A stretch of DNA of 64,000 nt from Otis tarda. Its lineage: Eukaryota; Chordata; Aves; Otidiformes; Otididae. The notes beneath the pieces were generated by a model. The model was not told the DNA's origin. It did no database searches and saw only the letters and a program-made list of their open reading frames with translations. Positions 13,968-23,330 of the stretch are shown here, one piece after another. The stretch's first letter is position 1, and every line of letters begins with the position of its first letter. Location: contig CM048591.1 of assembly GCA_026413225.1 (NCBI GenBank), positions 5,719,001 through 5,783,000 on the forward strand. The letters run 5' to 3'. The position numbers were made by a program, and so were the translations under genes.

Positions 13968-14486
13968 ACAGACCCCCTGTACTCAGCACTGGTAAGGCCA
14001 CACCTTGAATACTGTGTGCAGTTTTGGGCCCCTCACTACAAGAAGGACATTGAGTTGCTGGAGTGCATCCAGAGAAGGGCAACAAAGGTGGTGAGGGGTC
14101 TGGAGAATAAGTCCTGTGAGGAGCGGCTAAAGGAACTGGGGTTGTTCAGTCTGGAGAAGAGGAGGCTGAGGGAAGACCTCATTGCTCTGAAAGGAGGTTG
14201 TAAGGTGGGTGTTGGTCTCTTCTTTCAAAAAACTTGTGCTAGGACAAGAAGGAATGGCCTCAAGTTGCAGCAGGGGAAGTTTAGGTTGGATATTAGGAAA
14301 GAGCAATCAGGCACATGTGCAGGCTGCCCAAGGAAGCAGTGGAATGCCCTTGGAGGCATTCAAAGAACACGTAGACATGGCACTTTAGGACATAGTTTAG
14401 TAGGCATGGTGGTGTTAGGTTGATGGTTGGACTTGATGATCTTGGAGGTCTTTTCAACTTTAAAGATTCTATGATTCTATCTACCT
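13968..14486 (+). mobile_element. CR1 LINE 3' end, avian-type, with RT C-terminus
   Basis: This is the 3' part of an avian CR1 element. The plus-strand frame from 14016 reads through the C-terminal end of the LINE reverse-transcriptase protein, including [15 protein letters not shown] and [14 protein letters not shown], close to the CR1 consensus as I remember it. It then runs into the 3' region (GGTTGTAAGGTGGGTGTTGG, CTCAAGTTGCAGCAGGGGA, GGACTTGATGATCTTGGAGG). It ends with two copies of the short terminal repeat ATTCTATG/ATTCTAT near 14466-14480, typical of CR1, which ends in this microsatellite-like repeat and not in poly(A). About 15 bases appear missing after CTCATTGCTCTG (near 14190), and another piece is deleted near 14300-14325, so the frame is not intact. 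It is less diverged than the other CR1 copies here. Confidence 0.9.
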
Positions 14487-16001
14487 GTGTAGTTGCAGCC
14501 CTTAATTTAAATTTCACTATATTGTTTTCCCATGAATTTATCTTTTCCTAGACTGGAAATCCTACCTTAAAGATAGGATTTCCACAGAAGCGTGGTGTGG
14601 AGGACTCAGCTCAGATGCGGGGAGGCCACTTCATAGCAAATTACAGCTCTGTCCATTTCTGAGTCACAGGGACATCACCGTGGCCTCCTTCCCGCTCAGG
14701 GTAGACCTGTGAGCCCTGAAAAAGTCAAAAGCAAAGAAGCTCTGAAAAAAAAGCAAGAAATAAGGGAGGAGAAATGGAACAAGGGGGATAGGGATGAACA
14801 ACAATCATGGAGAAGACAGACCCTAATTTCTAGATGCCAGAATGACAGATGTAAAATACCTATCTAGGCAGGCAGACAGGTAGGTAGGGTTGTTCACTTG
14901 CTAGTCCATCATAAAATAAGGCTGCACTAATGAGAAAGAAACCTTCTCCAAAACAGTTTCTCATGTCTCTTGCCTCTGGATACAACAGCAGTTGGGAAAC
15001 TCTCAATGCCTTCTTTTGAGGAAGAGGGGTAACTGAGCAAAAGCTTTTGCAGGGTTTTCAAAGGAAACTGAAAATATACCAAAGTACCATCAAGTACGTA
15101 TTCCGACAATGTTTGGTTTTATTGCCCTCATAAAAATGTGCACGTTTTTGTAGCTACTTTTTTTTCAGGCATTTTCCAGAAAGAACGTATTCCTCTATTA
15201 AAACATGCTAGAAAGGAGTTTGTTCTCACACAGTTCTAGTAATAAGTTAATTTTACTTTGAGTGAGTGTGTTCAACTAAAAATTAATCACAACTGCATGC
15301 AAAGCAGTAGAAAAGAAGTGAGACTTTCACTGTAAAAGCTCCTGAAGGTAACATAAAATGGACAAATGTTCCTATTAGGCTTGGCACACTTGGAAGATTT
15401 CAGAGAGTCAGCATAGATTGATTTCCTCTTGGCACTTAGCCTGGACATTTAGATAGGCATTTAAAAGGATTCGCAATTGAGACAGTTTTAAGACTCCTCA
15501 AAAAAAAAAAAAAGTATATTATTGGTGGGGGGTCTGTTTCTAAACCAAGAAGTTGACTGAGCAGTTTTATTGGACTATCATCTGTATTCATAGAAGCTTC
15601 TCATGTAAAAGCCACGTAAGTGACATTGTAGCTAGCTATCCCTTTTTAAAATATTTTCCTCTTATTTATGTGTAGTGCAGCAGGCACACTTTGAAATAAT
15701 ATTATACATATTAGCTATCTGTCACTTTCTGTTACAAAATAACACAAAATCTACTCATGATAGGAAGGAAATAATTAGTCTAAATTGCCTCCTTCAAAGT
15801 AAGAACAATCAACATTTTTCCTTAAGAAAATAAAATCATGCCTGTCTAGAGAGTATGGTGCAGGCACAACGCTATCATGTTACATTTAAACACATTCCAC
15901 TACCCAAAATGATGCACAGGTTTTATGAAAACTCCCAGTTGTAATTCAGGTTGGTTTCTGAGGCCAGAAAGTTTTTTGCTGGAGCTTACCCTAGCCTATG
16001 A
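14487..16001. other. AT-rich non-coding DNA, no gene seen
   Basis: This holds a short degenerate tetranucleotide run of GGCA/GGTA type near 14866-14888 and an A-run of about 13 near 15501-15513. No frame is worth reporting. The right edge abuts the LTR insertion described next. Confidence 0.5.
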
Positions 16002-16006
16002 AGGGT
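16002..16006. repeat. Left target-site duplication AGGGT
   Basis: AGGGT lies immediately before the first base of the LTR and is repeated at 17518-17522 immediately after its last base. Integration by a retroviral integrase duplicates a few bases. Five bases fits class III (ERVL-like) elements, among others. The exact 5-bp match at both predicted ends supports the boundaries. Confidence 0.85.
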
Positions 16007-16124
16007 TGTCGTAGTTCAGCCCCGATCGGGACCAGACTACGCAGTCTCTCTCTCGCTCCCCCCACCCTCCGAGAGAACAGGGGGAGATGATATAAGGAAA
16101 ACAGCTCGAGGTTTGAGATAAGGA
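16007..16124. repeat. Terminal inverted repeat, left arm (LTR 3' end)
   Basis: These 118 bp are the reverse complement of the segment at 17398-17517. The outer 105 bp match at 101 positions. A 2-bp indel then separates a further 13 matching bases (TTTGAGATAAGGA). Beyond that only a short block, ACGGGCAAAACAG, is shared. All four mismatches are C/T or G/A changes at CpG sites. Confidence 0.9.
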
Positions 16125-16188
16125 CGGGGAGAAATCCTTAAAGTTACCGTTACGGGCAAAACAGACTCGACTTGGGGAAAACTATTCA

Positions 16189-16194
16189 TTTATT
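16189..16194 (-). promoter_or_regulatory. Polyadenylation signal AATAAA of the LTR
   Basis: AATAAA on the minus strand lies about 180 bp before the LTR 3' end. The same signal sits in the matching place in the second copy (46588-46597), next to the shared phrase TAGTTTTCCCCAAG. Conservation in both copies supports a real R/U5 processing signal. Confidence 0.6.
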
Positions 16195-16300
16195 TCTAAA
16201 ATTAGCAGGAGAATGAGACAGGGAACAAGATAACCTCCCCCCACCCCTCCCTCTTCCCGGGCTTAACATTATCTATACTACCTACCCTCCCGAGAAGCAC

Positions 16301-16323
16301 GGGGGGGGGGGAGGGAATGGGGG
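16301..16323 (+). other. G-run, G-quadruplex candidate inside the LTR
   Basis: Eleven consecutive G are followed by GGG and GGGGG with loops of one and three bases. The plus strand could fold into a quadruplex, and the minus-strand LTR transcript would carry the C-rich complement. The second LTR copy lacks this run at the matching place, so it is probably slippage in this copy. Confidence 0.5.
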
Positions 16324-16960
16324 TCGCGGTCAGTTCATCATGCGTTGTTTTATGCCACTGTGTCATCGTAGGGGGAAGAACTCCTCGCATTCCTCCTCTG
16401 CTCCATCGTGGGGTCCCTCCCACGGGCCACAGTCTTTCGTGAAACTGCTCCGGCGTGGGTCATCTCTTCCACGGGGTGCAGTCCCTCTAGAACAGCTGTC
16501 CCAGCGGGCCCTCCACGGGCCACAACCTCCTTCAGGCCTTCACCTGCTCTGGCGTGGGGTCCTCCATGGGCTGCAGGTGGATCTCTGCCCCTCCGTGGAC
16601 ATCCATGGGCTGCAGGGGGACAACCTGCTCCACCATGGTCTTCACCACGAGTTGCAGAGGAATCTTGGCCAGGAGCCGCATTACTCCTCCCCCTCCTTCT
16701 TCACTGACCTTGGCGTCTGCCAGCCTGTTGTGAGGAATGGCTGCAGACGCCTCTCAGGATCCTTTTTACATCTTGTTCACTTCTCATCTCCTCTCCACTT
16801 CTTGCAGCCAGGCTGGGCCGAGTTGGGCCCAGTCGGCTGCCCGGCGGGAGACCAGAGGGTGAGGCCTGCAAGGCCCACGAGGCTCGCGCCTCCCCCTCTC
16901 TGCCCCCTACTCAGCTGCTTCACATCTTCTCCCTTTTTTTTTTTTTCCTGTTTTTCCCCT

Positions 16961-16970
16961 ACTTAAATAA
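16961..16970 (-). promoter_or_regulatory. TATA-like element of the LTR
   Basis: On the minus strand TTATTTAAGT is followed downstream by A-rich and then GC-rich sequence. It lies about 550 bp inside the LTR 5' end and about 770 bp before the AATAAA signal, a plausible U3 promoter place. The region is absent from the second copy, so conservation cannot be tested here. Confidence 0.3.
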
Positions 16971-17397
16971 GTTATCGCAGAGGCGTTATCACGGGACATT
17001 CTGCTACCAATTGGCTCGGCCTTGGCCAGCAGCAGGTCCGCCCTAGGCCCGGCCGAGTCCACCGAACAAAGGGGAGCGACTTCTAGCAGTTTCCTACAGA
17101 AGCTACCACCTTAGGCCCCCCCTCACTAACAAAACCAGAACATTCCACCCCTCACCTCTGCGAATTACGTATTTAAGTATTATAAGTAAAATACACACAC
17201 ATCAACATAAGGAAAAAGAATTCCCCACACCAAACTCAAAATAATATCCTCACAACACCAACAGTGGGTAGACAATTAACAAACAATTCACCACTTATCC
17301 CTTCACCACAATCAGAACATAAATTCCCCATAATCATTTTGCTCTTTTATCAAGTTCAATCCCTGTTTTGCCCGTTACTGCTCCCAATTAAACTTAA

Positions 17398-17517
17398 TCC
17401 TTATCTCAAATTCCTCGAGCCGTTTTCCTTATATCATCTCCCCCTGTTCTCTCGGAGGGTGGGGGGAGCGAGAGAGAGACTGCATAGTCTGGTCCCAATC
17501 GGGGCTGAACTATGACA
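17398..17517. repeat. Terminal inverted repeat, right arm (LTR 5' end)
   Basis: These 120 bp are the inverse of the left arm. Three of the four CpG sites that differ have decayed to TG/CA in this arm, and one has decayed in the other arm. Confidence 0.9.
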
Positions 17518-17522
17518 AGGGT
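17518..17522. repeat. Right target-site duplication AGGGT
   Basis: This is an exact copy of the five bases before the LTR. Removing the LTR and one AGGGT leaves a plausible empty site, CTATGA-AGGGT-CCAAC. Confidence 0.85.
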
Positions 17523-19639
17523 CCAACTCACTATTTGCCTTTGAACCTCAGTGAAACCCGAGGACTTTTGCTGTTGCTCTGCTCCAACACAAGCCATAGT
17601 CATAAGAACATACACTTTTTAAATACACATTCTTCATGTCCTTTTTCTTTTTTTGTCTTCTCAGAGGACATGTTTCTCCAACACAGGAGGTTGGAAACTA
17701 TTATCATTCATTGTTTTTTAGATTACTGTTTAGCTAACTTTCACCAATCTCCAGTTGAATTTATTTGCTAAATACAAATATCCAGTTGCTAAAAGGTTTT
17801 TTTAGGAGGTGAGGTGTTGCTTTTTACTCAAGGGATTTGCTCACTGCTGTTAAACTGTACCTCAGGAGTAGAGATTGACATAATTTCCAGCAGATAGATG
17901 CATAATTAGAAACACTGATCCAGCCCGTATCTTCTACAGTGTTTTAGAGGAAACGACCACACCTGATTTATACCCATTGTTTCTTGTTTATCACTAGGAA
18001 CAATGTTCTTTGGCCAAGAACTCACTCACTCTGTTATTTTCCCCTATAATTTTTAACCAACAACCTTTTCCCATGGGACTGTAAATGAAACGACATTTCT
18101 CCTCACACAATGCTATCACTAAAGTCAGCAAACTGTCAGCTGTGGCAGATCGCGCCTGGTCTGTGCAATTGAGTTTGATTAAGAGTTTGTTGCCATCACT
18201 GGTTCTACTCCTTCTCTACGTAAACATTTTACATCTTCTCATTGTTAAATATTGTTTTGCTTTGTTTATTTGGTAGAGCTGCCACAGAAGACGAACGTTC
18301 AAATATAGAATTAATGAACATTGATGTCATTTTGTTCAAAGAAACATATGGTTGGGAGGGGGAAAAAAAAGACATTATAATTATTGGAGTGTTTGGTGGG
18401 AGTTTATTTTACAAACACTATCATTATGTTGACAACAGCATAGCAATATGTTCCGCAAGGCTTTTGTTACTTCCAGGAATGGGAGGACGGAGCACGCATG
18501 TTGGTTTTTTTCCATTGCAGAAACTCTTTCTTGGGGTCGCAAACAGACCTTAGCGCCTGCAAGCAGCAGGAAAACAGAGCTGCTTCTTCCTGGTACTCAC
18601 CACCATTTGTATAATATAAAGCAAGCGGGAACAACCCAGATCAGGACCATGGCTACTTTGAAGTACGCTGTCCTGCAGGATGCAACCAAAGAAAGACATT
18701 CAGAGCTCTATAGAGTCACGCTCACATATGTGCCCACTTCCACATCAGCTGCAAAACTCACAGCGTGACGAATCTGACATGGGGTGCAGGAGAAAGCGAG
18801 ACTTCTTGGAACAGCATCTAGAGGCCAGGTGCCTCTTTTCCCCAAATTGTCTGCAACAGAAAAGGGTGTTGGACCTCTCCTTGTTGGTGAAGAGAGGAAA
18901 ATGTGTTTGAAAGCATCCATAGAGACATCCTTAGACTCTTAGGCTTATGAAGACAGTATTTTTTTCTAAGACTTTTAAAGTTTTTTCTTCCTTGAAAGGG
19001 CAAACATTTACTCAAAAGAGAGTTGGTTTACCAGCAGTTTTCTTACAAGCTGTGTGTCTCAGTATCGCAGAGAGGATCCCACTCAAACTAGAAACATTTC
19101 TTTCAACAAAACTACCATGATATTTTTATAAGAATTAAAAAAAAAAATAGCCATCTAATATTTCTTTTTTTTTTTAATTTTTAAAGTGAAAACTTTAAAA
19201 TATATTGAAAGAATTGCCAAGGCTGTGCCTGACTTACACACATAGACAAAAAAACTATGTGAAGAATTAAAAGACCCCTGACAAATATGTGTGGAAGAGA
19301 AACAAAGCACTGAAACTTTGAATTTTGTATCAAAAGTACTCAAGAGCCGTTTTCAAATTAATTTCTCTTCAGTGATATCTATGCCTAGGTCACCAGAATC
19401 TGTTTTCTACCTTCCTGAATTATGGCCACGTCTTGCAAAACATATTCTGTTAAACATTCCACTGAAGCTACAGGAATTATTTGCATAAATTTATCCTCAT
19501 CCTTTTTTGTGTATTTAAAAAAAAAAAAAATCTAGGTATACTATAGTGCTGTAGAAATAAACCTTATTTCTTACCAAATTAACTTATATAGTCTTGTGGC
19601 TGAATAAATGGCATGCTTACCTTAGTGGCAGCTCTATTA

Positions 19640-20075
19640 CACCCAGCTTGGGAGCACACTTTGTAATTAACAAGGTGCCTATAACAGGCCTCAAAACAGG
19701 ATAAATAGTGAGGGAGTCTTCAATCAGCTGAAGTTTGTTCTCATATCAGTACACTGCAGGCATATCTAGTTAGCTTTCCATTAGTGTTAATCAAGCATGT
19801 TACTTGTGCATCTGCTGGCAGTTAAACCTTAGCTTGCACTTTTGTACCATTCAGAGTCTTTGATTTAATTTCTTACAGTGAGTATCAAGTCACGGATAGG
19901 TCTAAATTGATTTGTAGTTATACTGTTTAGAGCACTGTAATTGATATATGATTGATCAATAGCTATGCTGTAATTCATCAATGTCACATTTATGAACCGC
20001 ATGCTAATTAATTTGTTCTCTGCCTTGATGTTTGAGGCATATGAGAATTCACATCTTGATTATTATTTGTATTTC
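19640..20075. promoter_or_regulatory. Possible conserved non-coding element (enhancer candidate)
   Basis: This stretch has even composition without simple repeats. It contains dense homeodomain-type sites: TGATTGATCAAT at 19949-19960, which contains a PBX/HOX-type TGATTGAT and the palindrome ATTGATCAAT; TAATTA at 20005-20010; and several ATCAAT/TAATTG words. Gene-desert enhancers of developmental genes often look like this. Such motifs are also expected by chance in AT-rich DNA, so only cross-species conservation could settle it. Confidence 0.25.
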
Positions 20076-21033
20076 TAACAATCAGGGTGTAAACTCTGGC
20101 ACGCATGGTATGACTAAGGCAACCAAGCATACACAAAGGAAATCCCCACAAGGAAGGTACGTAGGAGTGGCTTGATAGTCCAAGACGTTCTCTTTGACTC
20201 TGCCACTATTCGTATGAGTAATAGGGCAGACCAGGAGTTTTCTAAAGGGAAAGAGCCAGACCTGTGATGAAGGGTCAGCTTTGGGGCAGACGGAATGAGG
20301 GTCGCGGGACCTGGCCCATTGATGCTTGCTCTCCAGCCCCCTGCACTTCTTGATGGCAAAGCTACCTCAACAGCAACAACCTGGGCAGGGATTTTTTTTT
20401 TCCCTACCTCCCGTGACGGTGACATCTATCCAATTTCTTTCACCAAACACCATAAAAAATCATTGTTTCACTGAAATAATAATCCCTCCCTTGGAGCTCT
20501 CATTACTGAGACACTGTAGATGGCTGCATTTACATGCAGCTCCTCAGAGGCCAATGAGTGTAATCAGCCAAACGCACAGAGCTCGCTGGGATGAAGTAGT
20601 TAACAGCACGTAACCAAACAGCTAAATGAACTTTCAGGTGTTTGATCTGGGAGCACACGCAGCAGATTTCCTGCTCACTTTTTACTCCAGGAGCCAGAGG
20701 AATTAAGTGTTTGTGGTCAAAACCATGTAGATAATTTTCTTTATTGGTTTGCAGTTGGTATTGCCAGTGCTGTGGAAATGTTTCCATTTTGCATCTCCCT
20801 GACTTGTAAGTGGAATAAGTGATATTGGGGGAGCAGAGCTGAGTGCCCTCCTGACTTTGCAGTTTGTTTTCTTGTTCACTCCCATCATTTATTTTAAAAG
20901 GAGAATAAATCCACTGATGACATTTATTCAGAGTGGAAAATAAAGCCCAGTAGTAAATCCTGTTTGGACTCCAAAATCCTCCAAAGCAAAGCCTGAAACA
21001 GCTGGGGTTTTTTTTTTGTGAATGCTACGTATC

Positions 21034-21056
21034 ACACACACACATACACACACATT
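21034..21056 (+). repeat. Short (CA)n microsatellite, interrupted
   Basis: This is a run of CA units with one TA interruption. It is short, so its mutation rate is probably modest. Confidence 0.8.
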
Positions 21057-21245
21057 AAGGGCAGTGTTTTTAAACCATTTGCACTTTCTGTAAATTTAAT
21101 ACTCGCCACACTTCAGTATTGTCCCTGAGACAATTCAGTGCCCTGGCAGCAGATTTGCAATAATGTATTAATACAATTTAATAGTTTGTCAAATGTCTAG
21201 AAGAGAACAGGAAGGAAAATAATAATAAGAAAGAGAATGTTCTGA

Positions 21246-21265
21246 GGGGGGGTAGGGGAGTGGGG
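21246..21265 (+). other. G-quadruplex motif
   Basis: Runs of seven, four and four G are separated by TA and AGT, and the seven-G run can supply two tracts. This gives four tracts with loops of 1-3 bases. A further GGG follows at 21276-21278. It is a strong sequence match to the quadruplex pattern in otherwise AT-rich DNA. Confidence 0.6.
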
Positions 21266-21667
21266 AAGCACTGGTGGGAGAAGGAGAGCAAATTAATCTG
21301 GATTTATTTCCAGAGAGGAGGAATTGATCTCATTTAGTAACCTAATCACTATGCACTATATCTAGCTGAGATAAATATTTTGAAAATATAGATGTCACCT
21401 TTTGCTGTGTGACTGAAATGCACAGTGTTTGCCACACCAGCACTCAGCTGATGTCGCCAGCCCATGTCCACGGCCCTACCTCCACTGGCCAGCCCTGGTC
21501 TCATGGTCCAGCTCCACAGCGCTGGGCTCTGCCAGAAAGTTATTTCAGTTTAGAGTAGTATATGTGTGCGAAAACACAACCCTGACAAGGCTAACCATTT
21601 CTATATTGCTTTCCAATCTGAAGATTATCCATCCAAGCATGCACTGGACATGGCAGATGCAGCGATA

Positions 21668-21849
21668 TGATCACGCACTGGAACAGGCTGCCCAGTGCAG
21701 TGGTGGAGTCACCATCCCTGGAGGTATTGAAAAGATGTGTAAATGTAGCACCTAGGGACATGGTTTAGTGGTGGGCTTGGCAGTGCTAGGTTTGCGGTTG
21801 GACTTAATGAACTTAAAAGTATTTTTCAATCTAAATGATTCTATGATTT
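21668..21849 (+). mobile_element. CR1 LINE 3' end, short copy
   Basis: The sequence follows the avian CR1 3' end closely: GCACTGGAACAGGCTGCCCA, then a GTGGTGGAGTCACCATCCCT phrase, GACATGGTTTAGTGGTGG, CTTGGCAGTGCTAGGTTTG and GGTTGGACTTAATGA. It ends in ATGATTCTATGATTT. Only the non-coding 3' part is present, a strongly 5'-truncated insertion of the usual kind. A TA-rich run (21850-21866) follows the end. Confidence 0.9.
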
Positions 21850-21866
21850 ATACATATATATATATA
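21850..21866. repeat. Short (TA)n run after the CR1 end
   Basis: This is an ATATAT-type tract directly at the 3' edge of the CR1 copy. Such tracts may grow by slippage next to LINE ends. It is short. Confidence 0.6.
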
Positions 21867-22325
21867 AAAATAATACACATATGATTCTCTTCGAAGAATT
21901 GTGTTTCAAGCACAGAGATCTGACAACAGACCACTTCATCTCTCCATATTTGCAAAGAGACAGTGTAAACACCATGGACTCAAAAGAGTATTTCAGGCTA
22001 AAGGGCATTATTTGCAAAAGGGCAAACAGGACACTTCATTGTCAGAAGAGGGATTTTAAATGTGGGGAAGCCTATCGAATTGTAAAATGGAGCTTGATAA
22101 CTGAAAATTTAGATCATAATACATGTAATAGAATAATCTGAATTATATGGCCCGAGAGGCTCCTTTTCCAAGTCTATGCTCCTCATAAGCTTCTTCCTCT
22201 GTTTGTGTGCTTTCTCCTGCCATGTTTTCTCTCTAGTTTTTTACTCTGTTCCTGTTATTCAGGCTTGCAATATTTTTTTTAGCTTACTGGTTGCCTAGAC
22301 AATGAAAATGGTGTAGAAAAATTGT
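21867..22325. other. Unique non-coding DNA, no gene seen
   Basis: An 86-codon plus-strand frame (21881-22141) has no recognisable domain. Nothing else is seen. Confidence 0.45.
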
Positions 22326-22329
22326 TACT

Positions 22330-22475
22330 CCATTTTATATAGTGGAGTTAGAGTAGGAGAAAATTAAGTCCCTCTGATTGTTAAGATTTACATAGGCACT
22401 TTACAGTAAAAGCCTTAAATAGAACCCAGATTTCCTGAAGCCAGATTCAGATCTTTAACCACAATGCTTTGCATC
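22330..22475 (-). mobile_element. MIR-like SINE remnant
   Basis: Read on the plus strand this follows the inverse of the MIR-type core SINE. CTCCATTTTATAT stands for 'cccattttacagat'. GAAAATTAAGTCCCTCTGA stands for 'gagattaagtgacttgcc'. AATAGAACCCAGATTTCCTG stands for 'attgaacccagatctcctg', and CTTTAACCACAATGC for 'ccttaaccactagacc'. The order and spacing match over about 140 bp. SINEs of this kind are tRNA-derived, non-coding and very old in amniotes. The family name is from memory. Confidence 0.55.
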
Positions 22476-22689
22476 TAAATAATGATTTTTGTTCATCTTT
22501 AATGAGCTGCTGTATTAACTTGAACAAATATCACAGTTAAATTCCAGCCAAGCATGCAGGAAAAAGCATTTAGGTCTCTCTTACAGACCGAAGGATGGTC
22601 TCTCAGAAAACAGCATCTCTGCAATGAGTTTGAGAACATATAAAACCCTGGAATATCAGCTCTGAGCATGATTCTGTAGCTGAGGGACT

Positions 22690-23330
22690 GCAGGTTATTC
22701 TGGGATGTAAATCAGAGGGAACTAATGTCCTCATTAAAGTTAGGATACAGCGGTGATTATGTCTTCCAAACATTGTTAGTGCCATAACTGGGATACTGGG
22801 TCCAACCTTCTACATAAGATGTACAAAACACTTTAACAAGGAGGGGGAAATCCATGAAGAGTGGCAAGCTTGACCTGAAGTTGGGGGAAAATAAAAAAGC
22901 CTTTTGATGAGATCAAGGAAATTCCTCTGCTCAGTCTTACTCAAGAGAAGGTTAAGTTTTGATTTGATCAATCTGAAAGAGTCTACAAATGAGAACATAA
23001 CTGAAGATAACTGACAGTCAGCTCTTTAATCTGGGAAAGAGAAAACATAATGAGTTTCAAAGGTTCACGGTAGAAGATAAATTCAAACTACAAATTGCTT
23101 CACTTTTTTAACACTGAAAGTTATAAACCACTGGGACATTTTATCTTAGAGCATGATGGATTCCCTTTTGCTTGAAGTCTTAAATCAAGACTAAATGCTT
23201 TTATAAATAGATATCTAGCAGTTTAACCAGATGTTACATACTTCTCAAAATAATAACTAGGTGAAATTGCTTTGTGTGTACGATATGAGAAGTCAGACAC
23301 TGTCCTCACAATGGTCTGCATTAGTTTTAT
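22690..23330 (+). mobile_element. Old CR1 LINE 3' region
   Basis: An old CR1 lineage, like those abundant in turtles, is recognisable by ordered landmarks. ACTGGGATACTGGGTCCAA lies near 22788-22806. TACTCAAGAGAAGGTTAAG lies near 22939-22957, followed by TTTGATTTGATCAATCTG-AAGAGTCTACA. GCTCTTTAATCTGGGAAAGA lies near 23021-23040. AGATAAATTCAAACTACAAA (near 23074) is followed by TTTTTAACACTGAAAGTTAT. TTAAATCAAGACTAAATGCTT lies near 23180, and GTCAGAC...CACAATGGTCTGCAT at 23292-23324. The copy is diverged and carries no usable reading frame. It covers the 3' end of ORF2 and the 3' untranslated region. Confidence 0.75.

Larger units (their letters stand above)
16007..17517 (-). mobile_element. Complete solo LTR of an avian endogenous retrovirus, with long inverted termini
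   Basis: The element is 1,511 bp, reads 5'-TG...CA-3' on the minus strand and is bounded by AGGGT duplications. It has no gag, pol or env region, so it is a solo LTR left by recombination between two LTRs. It resembles a common group of avian LTRs that begin with a related GTTCAGCCCC/GTTTAACCCC phrase and end with its inverse. That family link is from memory and the subfamily is unassigned. On the minus strand there is a TATA-like TTATTTAAG near 16961-16970, a GC-rich middle with degenerate CTGCAGCCC-type units (about 16430-16680) and an AATAAA signal at 16189-16194. The outer ends are inverted copies of each other. The 208-codon plus-strand frame at 16340-16966 is antisense to the LTR and low in complexity, and I do not regard it as a gene. 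A DNA transposon with integrase-type TGTNR ends (Ginger-like) is a less likely alternative. Confidence 0.85.
17523..21667. other. Non-coding DNA with possible regulatory stretches, no gene seen
   Basis: No gene is supported. ATG frames at 18448-18768 (including an ATG with good context, CCATGG, at 18650) lack homology and splice evidence. A-runs occur near 19139-19147 and 19518-19530. A (CA)n run with one interruption lies near 21034-21056. A run of homeodomain-type motifs (19640-20075) and a G-quadruplex motif (21246-21265) are listed separately. Confidence 0.5.

Noticed and set aside
14016-14423. A 135-codon plus-strand frame as a host gene.
   Set aside because: It is the C-terminal reverse-transcriptase code and 3' region of a CR1 LINE, with deletions.
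16532-16720. A 63-codon sense-strand frame inside the LTR, open to the same TGA in both copies (46051-46239 in the other copy) with no indels between them.
   Set aside because: I counted differences by codon position: 7 at first, 17 at second and 12 at third. There is no third-position excess, so no sign of protein-level constraint. The open frame follows from GC-rich repeats.
16340-16966. A 208-codon plus-strand frame.
   Set aside because: It is antisense to the solo LTR with no domain; its composition follows the CTGCAGCCC-type repeats.
18650-18768. An ATG in good context (CCATGG) with 39 codons.
   Set aside because: The frame is short, has no homology and lacks a visible splice donor or promoter. 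A good start context alone is weak evidence.
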